DNA of 64,000 nt from JAZDOT01 sp043798355 (GCA_043798355.1 JAZDOT010000002.1:1-64000); one strand, 5' to 3'; positions 24,853 through 33,318 are shown, counted from the first letter of the stretch. Notes: a model not told the origin generated them from the sequence alone. Program-made: numbers and translations.

Positions 24853-25587
24853 ATGCCCATCGACATTCTCCAATCGTTCGGCCTTTCCAAAGCGGAAGCC
24901 GAACTCTACGAGTTGCTCCTGCCGCTCGGCGATGTTCCCATGGCGGCGGTGACGCGCGTCACCGGGAGACATCCACAGAGCATCTACCGTCTCGTGGATC
25001 AGCTGGTTGCCAAGGGGCTCGTGATTTCCGAGGTCCGCCAGCATCGCCGGCACATCCGTGCGGAAGATCCACGTGTGTTCGAGCAGAAGCAGGCGGAGCG
25101 ATTACGCCGTCTCCGTGAGTCCCTGCCGGCCCTCCGGGCACTCCAGGAGAGGCCGCAGGAGGCTGTCGTGCGCATCGAACGGGGGCCCGAAGCGGTCCGC
25201 AATCTGCGACGGCGCGCATTTTCCGCGCTCGGGGCGGGGGAGACGTACTACATCCTCAGCGCGTCCGGCAGCCGTTTCTACGAGATCATGGGGGACGCGA
25301 TGGAGAAGACCGAGCGCCTGCGCATCAGGCGGAAAGTCCGCAAGAAGATGCTCGCGTTCGAGAGCCAGCGCGCGCTCCTCACGCAGAACGAGGTCTTCCG
25401 GACGTACGTAGAGATGCGCTACCTGCCGGAGACGTTTCCGGTTCCATCCAGTACCAATATCTACGGGAATGTCACCGCCATCCAGATCTGGTCGGAGGAT
25501 CCCATTGTCATTCTCATGGAGAGCAGGGAAGTCGCTCAGAGTTACAAGGACTACTTCGAGACGCTGTGGAAGATGGGAAGGGGGTAG
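24853..25587 (+). CDS. TrmB-like winged-helix regulator, divergent from Cys-rich paralogs 4 and 3
   Basis: The protein has 244 residues. The winged helix spans about 1-70 (SFGLSKAEAELYELLLPLGD, then VTRVTGRHPQSIYRLVDQLV as the DNA-reading helix). A basic coiled coil (QKQAERLRRLRESLPALRAL) follows, then an alpha/beta effector domain ending YKDYFETLWKMGRG. The TACAAT element nine bases before the ATG indicates a leaderless mRNA. It shares only the 93-base intergenic region with paralog 4. A broken copy of its tail lies at 26171-26260. The ligand is unknown. Confidence 0.8.
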   Translation: MPIDILQSFGLSKAEAELYELLLPLGDVPMAAVTRVTGRHPQSIYRLVDQLVAKGLVISEVRQHRRHIRAEDPRVFEQKQAERLRRLRESLPALRALQERPQEAVVRIERGPEAVRNLRRRAFSALGAGETYYILSASGSRFYEIMGDAMEKTERLRIRRKVRKKMLAFESQRALLTQNEVFRTYVEMRYLPETFPVPSSTNIYGNVTAIQIWSEDPIVILMESREVAQSYKDYFETLWKMGRG

Positions 25588-25607
25588 GGTCGATCTCCAC
25601 GGCAGGG

Positions 25608-25871
25608 TTACCGGTAGATCTCGCGGCGGTGCCCTACTTTCAGAACGAGGAACATCCCGTCATTCTCGTCTCGCAGAAGCAGCCGATAATCGCCGATACG
25701 CAGGCGATGGGTGGCGGGGTCCATATCGATCATTGGTTCGAGTACGGAGAAGATAGCAGGATGTTTCTTGAGCTCCTGCAGTTTTTCACGGATTCTCTGC
25801 TGCGTTGCAGCATCCCATTTCAGGAAGAGCCTCTTCGCCTTTTTGGTAAAGCAGAAGGTGTTCATCCTCAA
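25608..25871 (-). CDS. RelE/ParE-family toxin
   Basis: The protein has 87 residues. The ParE/RelE fold is indicated by KKAKRLFLKWDAATQQRIRE, a central LRIGDYRLLLR strand pair, and the terminal VLKVGHRREIYR. The GDYR and the closing R-E-I-Y-R are typical of RelE-type mRNA interferases. The start overlaps the antitoxin stop by four bases, the usual order with the antitoxin first. The pair separates an intact TrmB gene from a broken TrmB tail, suggesting insertion into a duplicated region. Confidence 0.85.
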   Translation of the reverse strand: MRMNTFCFTKKAKRLFLKWDAATQQRIREKLQELKKHPAIFSVLEPMIDMDPATHRLRIGDYRLLLRDENDGMFLVLKVGHRREIYR

Positions 25872-26116
25872 ATAGCGAGATTCGAACGGCCGCTTTCCTG
25901 AGATGTGCGCAGTTCTGTCTTCAGTGCGGCGGCATTCCGGTACATCTCGTAATCTTCCATGTACTGTGCAACCGCTTCGTCATTCTCACTGAAGTAGGGC
26001 AACACCACGGCACTCGCCTTGCCGCGATTCGTAATGATAACGCTCGCACGGCCCAGCCACAGGAGCAGCTTCCCGATATTTTTCTGGAGCTCGGAGGTGG
26101 TGACGATTTTCGGCAT
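25868..26116 (-). CDS. Phd/YefM-like antitoxin
   Basis: The protein has 82 residues. MPKIVTTSELQKNIGKLL opens a Phd/YefM-type DNA-binding domain, followed by SVIITNRGKASAVVLPY, the family strand and helix. The C-terminal half is charged and presumably wraps the toxin. It is coupled to the downstream RelE/ParE gene. A TATA-rich stretch before the start, with short dyads near 26118-26150, is a likely autoregulated promoter. Confidence 0.8.
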   Translation of the reverse strand: MPKIVTTSELQKNIGKLLLWLGRASVIITNRGKASAVVLPYFSENDEAVAQYMEDYEMYRNAAALKTELRTSQESGRSNLAI

Positions 26117-26170
26117 ATATCACTGACTATATTATCAACGATATATCTAAAGTCAAGGACTTTCTGTGCT

Positions 26171-26260
26171 CAGGATCCCATTGTCATCATCGAGAGCACG
26201 GAGGCGGCACAGAGCTACAAGGATTACTTCGAGATGCTGTGGAAGATGGGGCGATCTTAA
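26171..26260 (+). pseudogene. C-terminal remnant of a TrmB-like regulator
   Basis: It encodes QDPIVIIESTEAAQSYKDYF and ends EMLWKMGRS before TAA. This closely matches the tail of the regulator at 24853-25587 (EDPIVILMESREVAQSYKDY and on). There is no start or winged helix upstream, because the antitoxin promoter begins there. Confidence 0.8.
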
Positions 26261-26399
26261 GAAATTGCTTTCACCATGCCCTTCGTGTGCACGACAAAAT
26301 CTTTGTTCATGCCTTTTCTTAGGTATCTCACAACCAATAGCCACATGCTTCGATATTTGCTTTTCATGAGCGGGAAAGTGGAGGAGAAAGGACGCTGAA

Positions 26400-26460
26400 C
26401 TAATAGACGGCTTTCAAATAGCATTCCTCACCCATTCGACTCGTCGCCTCTGGGCGAACT
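26400..26460 (-). pseudogene. C-terminal remnant of another Cys-rich family gene
   Basis: The minus strand encodes VRPEATSRMGEECYLKAVY and then TAG. This is recognisable as the family tail RPE...CEECYLKEVY, with the first ribbon cysteine replaced. No longer coding sequence continues upstream. It lies just past the 3' end of paralog 5. The 26117-26511 gap holds this scar, the TrmB scar, and otherwise nothing I can identify. Confidence 0.65.
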
Positions 26461-26511
26461 TCGCTCAGGGCGAATCTTGCATGGCCGCTGATGATTGAAC
26501 GGAGTGACATT

Positions 26512-28227
26512 TCAGTAAACGGAAGATAGATAGCAAGATTCGCAGTACACGATCTCCGGTTTTTCCGGCGCGTACGTCGTCTCCATCTTCTGCCCGCACT
26601 TGGCGCATGGACGTCGGTAGAGCCGGCATCGGTGACGGAGGAGCATGCGTCGGCGGTGGCGCTCGTCGGGGTGAAGATGGGGAACAGGGAGACGCATGTT
26701 CCGGTAGAACGCGAGTTCCTGTCTGATGATTTTGAATGGCCGCTTCGTTGCGTCGCACCGGATGGCCCAGTTCAGGATATCGTCCGGAATGTCGTCGATG
26801 GCGTCCGGCAATTGATCCGCAGGGATGATCCGTGTGACCTTCGGCATGTCATCCGCTTCCTCTTTCCATTCCCAGCCCCTTTCCAGAACCTGTTCTTTCG
26901 TGAGCGGGAAGTATTCTTGCGCCGTCGTTTCGTTGTAGGCGAACGGCGAGAGGGACATCGGAAAGAATTCCCCGTACTCATACCCCGCGGAGCTCCCATC
27001 TGGGGAGCGAAGTGGGGTCTTCCGCATATGGTCGATGATCTTCGCTCCGAGTGATTCATATTCCTCCTTCGTGTACTGCCGGTTCAGGATGCAGTACTGA
27101 TGGTGGCGCAGGCCGACGCACCCGAAGAGGTTCTTGCTGTTGTGGCAGATGTCGCAGTACGCGACATCGCTTACATCGTAGCTGATGGCACAGGAGAGGA
27201 TGCGCTTCCCGCGGTTGCAGGCGTAGCCTTCATACTGCAGTTCGCAGTCGAATGCCGATTCGTACGTGTCATAGCAGTCTTGCAGGCCGTCACTCAGGTA
27301 GCAGTGCGCGCAGTCCCGCGCGTTACCGACGTCGTAGGAGTCGGTGACGCTTTTGCAATGATGGAGGGCTGCGCCGGAACTGTCCTCGCAGTGGACGAGG
27401 AGGGAGGGCTGATGGATGGCCCGGAGGATGACCTCTTCGAAGCGGCGGCGCGTCCGCTCGAAGCCGGAGAACGAGTCGAGACGCAGCGCGCGGACGCGTT
27501 CTCCATACTCTGCCTCCGTGTACTGGACGTTTTCGATGCAGTAACTCTTTCCGCGAAGGTTCCACGAGAGGCAGCAGTGATGGCACGATTTGCAGTCGTA
27601 CAAGAACGTGGAATCCGACACCTCCTCGCACTGCCGCGTAGCGATGCAGCGGTACCCTTCCGTGTAGAGCGTTTCGTAGCAGAGTTCCGAGTTATTCGTC
27701 ATGTAGCAATCCATGCAGTCTTTCGCGCGGATGACGTACTTCGAGAAGAAGATGTCCTCGCCGAATCCGACGTCGGCGCAGAGGTAGCAGTTCTTCGCGT
27801 GGTCGCAGTGGTTCGTGTACGGACTGTTCTCATTGGCTTTCGCGAACAGAGCCGGCCGCGGGACCCTGGAGCGCAGCGTCTGCAGCTGTTCGAAGAAGGA
27901 ACGGGACGGGTCGAACGGTTGTCCGAAGGAGAGGGGATCCCACCGATCGCTCCACCACGCGTCGACGCCGTACACCGTGTACGGACTCTCGGGGGCATAC
28001 ATGGTGATGAGCGGTTCTCCGGTGAGCGCGCAGGTGCGGTGGTAGAACGTGCGTTCGTTGCGGAAGGCCGCTCGCCGCTGCTGCCGGCACTCCGGGCAGA
28101 GGGTCGGTGGCGGGATCAGCTCCTTTTTCCCGTTGAAGATCGGGGAAACTTTCTCATAGAGCGCGAGATCGGACGGGGTGATCTCGAAGGATTGTTGACA
28201 CCATTGGTTGCGGCAGGTGCATTGCAT
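26512..28227 (-). CDS. Cys-rich zinc-ribbon/cysteine-ladder protein, paralog 5
   Basis: The protein has 571 residues. It opens MQCTCRNQWCQQSFEITPSD with CPEC near 45 and RNERTFYHRTC. WWSDRWDPLSFG and RSFFEQLQTL follow. Ladder 1 contains HAKNCYLCADVGFGEDIFFS, MDCYMTNNSELCYET and CKSCHHCC. Ladder 2 contains CKSVTDSYDVGNARDCAHC and ISYDVSDVAYCDICHNSKNL, leading to FGCVGLRHHQYCILNRQYTK. About 11 extra residues after MRKT (PLRSPDGSSAG) come from a palindromic insert at the same site as in paralog 2. The tail ends CAKC...YCESCYLSSVY. Start ATG 28227 is chosen from paralog alignment over the ATG at 28281. Confidence 0.85.
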   Translation of the reverse strand: MQCTCRNQWCQQSFEITPSDLALYEKVSPIFNGKKELIPPPTLCPECRQQRRAAFRNERTFYHRTCALTGEPLITMYAPESPYTVYGVDAWWSDRWDPLSFGQPFDPSRSFFEQLQTLRSRVPRPALFAKANENSPYTNHCDHAKNCYLCADVGFGEDIFFSKYVIRAKDCMDCYMTNNSELCYETLYTEGYRCIATRQCEEVSDSTFLYDCKSCHHCCLSWNLRGKSYCIENVQYTEAEYGERVRALRLDSFSGFERTRRRFEEVILRAIHQPSLLVHCEDSSGAALHHCKSVTDSYDVGNARDCAHCYLSDGLQDCYDTYESAFDCELQYEGYACNRGKRILSCAISYDVSDVAYCDICHNSKNLFGCVGLRHHQYCILNRQYTKEEYESLGAKIIDHMRKTPLRSPDGSSAGYEYGEFFPMSLSPFAYNETTAQEYFPLTKEQVLERGWEWKEEADDMPKVTRIIPADQLPDAIDDIPDDILNWAIRCDATKRPFKIIRQELAFYRNMRLPVPHLHPDERHRRRMLLRHRCRLYRRPCAKCGQKMETTYAPEKPEIVYCESCYLSSVY

Positions 28228-28367
28228 CGCAGGGAGAATATCAGAACGAAGACCGATACTCCCGTATTCCCATACACCCATAACCGTTCTGTCCCCTCAT
28301 GGAACGTCTTTCTGTTCATCCTGAAGAGCAAAAGAAGCTTACCCCCTTGTGAAGTTTCATTGGGTGA

Positions 28368-28395
28368 TTGGATCAGGCCAGACCGGTGCTACACT
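28368..28395 (+). promoter_or_regulatory. promoter of the small coiled-coil gene
   Basis: TTGGAT (28368-28373), a 16-base spacer and TACACT (28390-28395) lie 24 bases before the ATG at 28420. Confidence 0.5.
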
Positions 28396-28419
28396 GACGC
28401 TCCTGTGGCACGAAAACGC

Positions 28420-28668
28420 ATGTCCTGCGCAGGCATTACCAATGCAGTTCTCCTGCAGCATATGCAGGCGATGCGTTCTTCGCTCGAGGGACGCATTGAT
28501 CGGATGGAGTGTCGGATGGGAAGGCTCGAGCGCAGGATGGAGGACGGATTTACTGATGCACAAGGCCAATTCAAGAAGATCAACGATGCGCTTCGGCGTC
28601 TCTACGCGCATCGTGTCAACATGCTCGGACGCATTGAGCGGTTGGAAGAAACCGTGGGGATCGCGTAG
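28420..28668 (+). CDS. small coiled-coil protein, 82 residues
   Basis: After a short N-terminus, the protein is one long heptad-patterned helix (MRSSLEGRIDRMECRMGRLE, then RRMEDGFTDAQGQFKKINDA). It resembles small coiled-coil proteins of the SlyX/tropomyosin-like kind, with no domain I can name. It has its own sigma-70-like promoter and is divergent from paralog 5. A much longer open frame through 27.1-28.4 kb on the same strand is antisense to paralog 5 and is not used. Confidence 0.6.
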   Translation: MSCAGITNAVLLQHMQAMRSSLEGRIDRMECRMGRLERRMEDGFTDAQGQFKKINDALRRLYAHRVNMLGRIERLEETVGIA

Positions 28669-28684
28669 GTGGAGAGCCGTCGCC

Positions 28685-29440
28685 CTACACACTCCCGACC
28701 GGGTGCTTCTTCAGTTCCCCATACAATGCGACCATCGTGAGGAGGAAGAGCACGCAGGGAACGGTGAAGAGTGCTGCGGACACGAGGGGGGTGAAGGCAG
28801 CGAGGGCGGGGTGGAGGAGGGTCGCCGCCGTTTCGATGATTCCTGCGATCACCAGTGTCGGGAGGAAGAACATAAGTGCGACGAGGGCGAGGAGGACGAA
28901 GACCGTCGTCGTCCGTCCCTTCACAACTTCTCTGCTAGATTTGAGCGCCCTGCGCGGAGACCCTCCTTCGATGACGGTTACGGGGTAGAGTACGGTGCGG
29001 ATGGAGTAGACGATGCCGGGGACAATGAAGAGGATTCCCCAGAGGATGGTGAAACAGCTGCGCAGCACGCTCGTGAAAATGAGTGGGAGAACGAAGCGAC
29101 CCGCTTCGGTGCGGACCGCATGGAAGGATGTTTTTGTTCTTCCCGCGCGGTTCCCGATCATGCGTTTCCCAACGAGCAAAACGCAGGAGATCCCCCAGAC
29201 GATGAGGAGAGAGAGGATGATTTCGGCGAGGAGAACGAGGGAGACCAGCCGAAGGTCAGTAGCAGGACCGATGCCGTTCTCCGTGACGGCGCGCAGGACG
29301 GGGTTCTCGGACTCAAACCAGGCGAGGCCCATGAGGCCGGCGATCGGAAGGGTGAAGAACCACACGGCAACGGGGACCAGGACCGGTTGTTTTCGGGCGA
29401 AGTCCCACGAGAGACCGATGAGAGTGAAAATATTTCGCAT
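28685..29440 (-). CDS. multi-pass membrane protein of unknown function
   Basis: The protein has 251 residues with about six hydrophobic segments. An N-terminal helix pair (LVPVAVWFFTLPIAGLMGLAW) is followed by LRLVSLVLLAEIILSLLIVW. A segment ILFIVPGIVYSIRTVLYPVT is followed by RALKSSREVVKGR. The PGI-x-Y...YPVTVIEGGSPRRALKSSREVVKGR pattern is that of membrane proteins of the glycerophosphodiester phosphodiesterase membrane-domain/DUF975-like group. ATG 29440 is preferred because the upstream 20 residues are Cys-rich and unlike a signal. It is convergent with the small coiled-coil gene. Confidence 0.6.
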   Translation of the reverse strand: MRNIFTLIGLSWDFARKQPVLVPVAVWFFTLPIAGLMGLAWFESENPVLRAVTENGIGPATDLRLVSLVLLAEIILSLLIVWGISCVLLVGKRMIGNRAGRTKTSFHAVRTEAGRFVLPLIFTSVLRSCFTILWGILFIVPGIVYSIRTVLYPVTVIEGGSPRRALKSSREVVKGRTTTVFVLLALVALMFFLPTLVIAGIIETAATLLHPALAAFTPLVSAALFTVPCVLFLLTMVALYGELKKHPVGSV

Positions 29441-29499
29441 GAGGAGCAATGAAGTTCGGATGATGCAAATGTACGTAAATCTGCAGAGAAGACAAGACA

Positions 29500-29528
29500 T
29501 TGAATGAATTTCTATTATGTGATATAAT
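29500..29528 (+). promoter_or_regulatory. promoter of the HEAT-like protein gene
   Basis: TTGAAT (29500-29505), a 17-base spacer and TATAAT (29523-29528) lie 12 bases before the ATG at 29541. Confidence 0.65.
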
Positions 29529-29540
29529 CATCTTAAATCT

Positions 29541-32369
29541 ATGCCAAAGAATAACTCCAACAGTCCGCCGGAAGGTGTTCCTGCCGAACTCGATCAGAAG
29601 ATGCGTGAAGAGCGGGAGAAGAAAGTGAAGCAGCCTTTGGATCAGGCAGAGGCCAAAGGCAAGCCCATTCGTAAGCCTGCACAGCCGCCCGCTCCCTCTC
29701 CCGAAAAGAGAGAGTGGTTTGAAACGATGACGAGAGGTCTTCTGGCATTCGATGCGAAGTCGAAAGACGAACTGGCGAAGCTTGATATACAATCCGAGGA
29801 ACTCCGCCTCATTCTCTACCATGAGAATCCGGAGATCCGCCTCAGGGCTGTTGAATCGCTTCTTCAAAAATCAGAGAAGACTGAGGATATTCTTGTGGAA
29901 CTCGCAGGAATGCTCTCGGATGAGAGCGGGGAGATCCGTCACATGACCGGCACTTTTCTCCGCGAGAGAGAAGGGGATCTCCGCGCGGTTGTTCCCTCTG
30001 TGGTCGAAGCCGTCCACAACGACTCTACGTCCGGCGATCAGAAGATCCGTTATGTGTCCTTCCTTGCGGAAGCCGGAGAGAGCGCGGCGAAAACTTCCCC
30101 CGAACTTGCGGAGCTTCTTCATACCATCGTTTTGCATGAACAGTCGCGGGAGCAGGGGGGAGAGGGTCTCCGAGTAGCGGCAGTCGATGCTGCCCGACGG
30201 GTGCTTCCGGGCGAGAGTATCCGGTATAACGATCTCCTGAAAGTTTACCAGGAGAACGTGCCGGAGAGCCCGCTTGCGGTGGCCATCGCCGTGACCGTCC
30301 TCACGGAGAGAGCCGGAAAGGTCGGGGAACAGATACCCCCTGAACTCTTCGGTTCCCTTGCGGTGTCGGCGCTTCATCATGAACAGGCCGCCGTCCGTTT
30401 CGGCGTGCTCACGCAGATCTTCCGGGGTTCTCATCTCGAGAAACCTATCGCTCCGCTCCTCTCCATCCTGGTCGATACGCTCGGGCGTTCCGACGAGAGC
30501 GATGATAACCGCTGCATGGCGGCGGAAGCCCTCTCCGTCGTGGCGCGGCGTCAACCCGAAGCGCTCAGAGGAAATGCAAAGGCAATTTCGGCGCTCAAGA
30601 AAGGACTGGAGGATTCGTCATTGATCGTTCGTTTCCATGCGGCCATTGGACTTGGTGCTGTGAAACCGGATGAGCTCAATGGGACGCGGGCCAGTCCCGA
30701 GCTCGTCGAAAAGATTCTCCACCCCAAAGAAGATGCTCCGGAGAGGGATCGTACGAGAGACGAGCAGAAGCTGCTCCGGAAGCTCTTCGATAAAAACGTG
30801 AAGGTTCCCGGTGGCGCCATGGATGTCCCTCCGCTCGAACAACCCCCCGACAAATTTTTTGCATCGTGTACGGCGGACTTCGATGCAACAGAGGAGATCA
30901 TCCGGAGAGAGCGGGGGCAAAGACGGGACCCCATTCAAAAACTCACGGAGTACCACGAGGCAAAGATCACTGTGCTGCAGGAACAGAAAATTTCCATGAT
31001 CATCGAGAAGGTATTCGGCGGAGATGCGCCGCAAGCCCCAAAGGAGCGTGAGAACTTTTTGAAGGAAAAACAGCAGATCCTCTCCGTGGTTCTTGAGAAA
31101 GCGCTCGGAAAGGAGTGGGATGATGAATTGCTCCTGCCGCTCACGCCGGAGGAGGAGGCGAATCTCCGCATGGAGCTGGCCGTGCAGTTCCGCGACGGGG
31201 AAGGCCGCATAGGCGAAACGATTTTCCAGGAACTGTTACAACACGATGAAATCGCTCTGCGTGCCAGCACGCACCGGCATGCGCTCGCATTCCTCTCTCT
31301 GCAGGATCTGTCCGTCTACGAAGAATTTTCATCCATCATCCGCCGTCAGGGTGACGATATGGGGAAGATGACGGACATCCGTCTGCTCTTCTGGCAGTGC
31401 GCCTCGGCCCAGTACGGGATGGAGCTGCGCGCCCTGCAGGCGATGAGCCGGGCACAGGGAATTCCTGTGGATGTGCTCCTCCTCAGGCGGCAGCAGGGAT
31501 TGGACCAGAATCCGTTCCTCCAGAGGCTCGGGCAAATGGCCTCTACGGTCGAAGCGAAACAGACCGTGCAGGCACTCGGACAAGTCTTGCCGGCCATCAT
31601 CGCCACGGTGCAGTCTCCTCCTCTCGCATGGTCTCCTCTGCAGACCATGCAGACCATGGGGGTCACCGCCTTCGCTCATGAAATGCAGGGTTCCTCTCAG
31701 AGCGCACAGAAAGCCATTGCCATCGAGACGCTGAGAAAAACCGGAGGAGGGGATCTGGCGCCTGCCATCGCAGAGTCATCCTCCATTCACGTCCGGGAAA
31801 ACGGCTCTTCGGTCTTCATCGAATCGCGGGTGTACGACGCACCGCTGGTGATCGAAATGGGGAAATCCGGAACGGTATCGACCTACTTCAGGGCCGAGGA
31901 GAACCGGAGAGTCTTCCTGCCGGTTCACACTATTCCGGCGCTCCTCAATGCGCGGTTGGGTGTTTCGGAGGTCACGGGAAAACTGCCACGGGGGATGATG
32001 TCGCAGAATAAAAAAATGCAGCAGTACTTTCTCGGATTGCATCCGGACGAGCCGGCGCTGCTGCGTCCGCGGGATGTGCAGCGCTTCGAGATCATGCTCT
32101 CGGTTCTCGGACGCACGCGGGAGGAGCCGTGGTGTCTTCTCAAGGAGCTCGGCGTCATCGATGCCACACGTGCCGTGCAGGAAGGGCGGGCGAGGCAATT
32201 TGAAACGTGGTTTGAGCGCCTGCAGCCGCGTTTACCTGCGATGCATGTGACGGTGCAGGATCTGCGGACACTCACGCAACTGTGGGATCGTTATCCGGAG
32301 AGGACAGACTTGCTTTCGGTGTCCCCCCTGGAGGCGCGACGGCTCCTGAAGGAAGGGATCACCGCTTGA
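29541..32369 (+). CDS. large HEAT/ARM-like repeat protein, 942 residues
   Basis: The N-terminal 55 residues are polar and Pro/Lys-rich. From about residue 75 to 400 there are helical pairs of the HEAT type, such as NPEIRLRAVESLLQKSEKTE, SSLIVRFHAAIGLGAVKPDE and HEQAAVRFGVLTQIFRGSHL. The middle (about 430-560) is charged and coiled-coil-like, and the last third is mixed, with TVSTYFRAEENRRVFLPVHT. There is no signal peptide, so a cytosolic scaffold is likely. The partner is unknown. It has a clear promoter, and its last 11 bases overlap the convergent Nif3-like gene. Confidence 0.65.
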   Translation: MPKNNSNSPPEGVPAELDQKMREEREKKVKQPLDQAEAKGKPIRKPAQPPAPSPEKREWFETMTRGLLAFDAKSKDELAKLDIQSEELRLILYHENPEIRLRAVESLLQKSEKTEDILVELAGMLSDESGEIRHMTGTFLREREGDLRAVVPSVVEAVHNDSTSGDQKIRYVSFLAEAGESAAKTSPELAELLHTIVLHEQSREQGGEGLRVAAVDAARRVLPGESIRYNDLLKVYQENVPESPLAVAIAVTVLTERAGKVGEQIPPELFGSLAVSALHHEQAAVRFGVLTQIFRGSHLEKPIAPLLSILVDTLGRSDESDDNRCMAAEALSVVARRQPEALRGNAKAISALKKGLEDSSLIVRFHAAIGLGAVKPDELNGTRASPELVEKILHPKEDAPERDRTRDEQKLLRKLFDKNVKVPGGAMDVPPLEQPPDKFFASCTADFDATEEIIRRERGQRRDPIQKLTEYHEAKITVLQEQKISMIIEKVFGGDAPQAPKERENFLKEKQQILSVVLEKALGKEWDDELLLPLTPEEEANLRMELAVQFRDGEGRIGETIFQELLQHDEIALRASTHRHALAFLSLQDLSVYEEFSSIIRRQGDDMGKMTDIRLLFWQCASAQYGMELRALQAMSRAQGIPVDVLLLRRQQGLDQNPFLQRLGQMASTVEAKQTVQALGQVLPAIIATVQSPPLAWSPLQTMQTMGVTAFAHEMQGSSQSAQKAIAIETLRKTGGGDLAPAIAESSSIHVRENGSSVFIESRVYDAPLVIEMGKSGTVSTYFRAEENRRVFLPVHTIPALLNARLGVSEVTGKLPRGMMSQNKKMQQYFLGLHPDEPALLRPRDVQRFEIMLSVLGRTREEPWCLLKELGVIDATRAVQEGRARQFETWFERLQPRLPAMHVTVQDLRTLTQLWDRYPERTDLLSVSPLEARRLLKEGITA

Positions 32370-33318
32370 TCCGCACGAAGCCGGAGACCGGGAACACGCT
32401 CAGCTTCTTCTCCGCTTTGGTGAGGACATCGAGCATCAGGTTCACGCCGATGGCATCGGACGCCATGTGGCTGCACTGGATCATGTTCACGTGATGCTCT
32501 TTCGCTTTCTCCAGAGATTTTTCCGTGGCGTGCATGGTGAGGATGGTGCCGACTCCGGCGTGTGCCTGCGCGAGGATGAATTCCTCGGGACCGTTCGTCC
32601 CGCCGGTGAATTCCGTCGCGACTACTTTGCCCGGACGGTTGCTCTTCTCCCCGTGGGCGATGATGGGGGGGTTGCCTTTTTTCGCATAGTATTTGTACTC
32701 CGGGATGTCCGTGAGGGCGCGGATGATGTCATCCAGCTCATCCCACTCCTTCGCGCAGATCTGCTTCATCACGAATTGCCAGACGAGGTTGTCCGCGGCG
32801 GTGTGGCAGGTGAACATGGGAAAACCGAGGAGCTCGGCGGCGCGCTCCGCACGGAAGAGATTGTCCGGATGAATGGCGCGCCAGATGCGTTCGATGCGCG
32901 GTCGCAAGAAGGCTTCGCTCTGATTCACCGGCACACCGGCCCCCGCGAGGAGATCCACCTGCAGTCCCATGACTTTGTCGAGGTCTGCGAGTGCCCGGCC
33001 TTCCGGATGATGTGTGAAGACGGCGTCGATCTTCTCACCCTTTTCCCGCAGACGGTCGGCGAGGAGGATCTCGGGCGTTTCCATATCGATGCCGACGAGG
33101 AGACGCGTGATGTCCTCTTCCCCCGTTCCATTGATGATACGGGTATCCGGGAACGGGTTCCACGTGCGCTCACTGTCGAAGAGCTCCTTCTCGAGACCTT
33201 CCGCTTTCTCCATCTGTTCCTTTTTCTTTTTGAGCATCTTCTCGATTTGTTTCCTGCCGCGCGGGTCGGCCTTGATCCCCGTTTCGACGACTACCTGGAA
33301 GAGTTTTTTGAGCTTCAT
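32359..33318 (-). CDS. Nif3-like (DUF34) metal-binding protein
   Basis: The protein has 319 residues. After a charged helical N-terminus (about 1-55), the Nif3/DUF34 pattern appears: LLVGIDMETPEILLADRL, VFTHHPEGRA with the paired metal-binding histidines, PMFTCHTAADN near the middle, and MIQCSHMASDAIGVNLML near the end. Nif3 proteins are widespread hexameric di-metal proteins of unsettled function, sometimes linked to GTP cyclohydrolase. The charged N-terminus is longer than usual. It is convergent with the HEAT-like gene and divergent from trmD. Confidence 0.6.
   Translation of the reverse strand: MKLKKLFQVVVETGIKADPRGRKQIEKMLKKKKEQMEKAEGLEKELFDSERTWNPFPDTRIINGTGEEDITRLLVGIDMETPEILLADRLREKGEKIDAVFTHHPEGRALADLDKVMGLQVDLLAGAGVPVNQSEAFLRPRIERIWRAIHPDNLFRAERAAELLGFPMFTCHTAADNLVWQFVMKQICAKEWDELDDIIRALTDIPEYKYYAKKGNPPIIAHGEKSNRPGKVVATEFTGGTNGPEEFILAQAHAGVGTILTMHATEKSLEKAKEHHVNMIQCSHMASDAIGVNLMLDVLTKAEKKLSVFPVSGFVRIKR

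Noticed and set aside
2781..25587. Possible UGA recoding (as in Gracilibacteria or Absconditabacteria)
   Set aside because: TGA ends paralogs 1, 3 and 4 at the conserved C-terminal residue, and RF2 is encoded with its own UGA-dependent frameshift.
27100..28419. Very long open frame (about 440 codons) on the + strand
   Set aside because: It is antisense to Cys-rich paralog 5, whose family is conserved, and only its 3' end after 28420 has independent support. GC-rich coding strands commonly leave open frames on the other strand.
28349..29452. 367-codon open frame on the + strand
   Set aside because: It is mostly antisense to the membrane protein at 28685-29440. Its Glu/Asp/Arg-rich translation is the shadow of hydrophobic codons.
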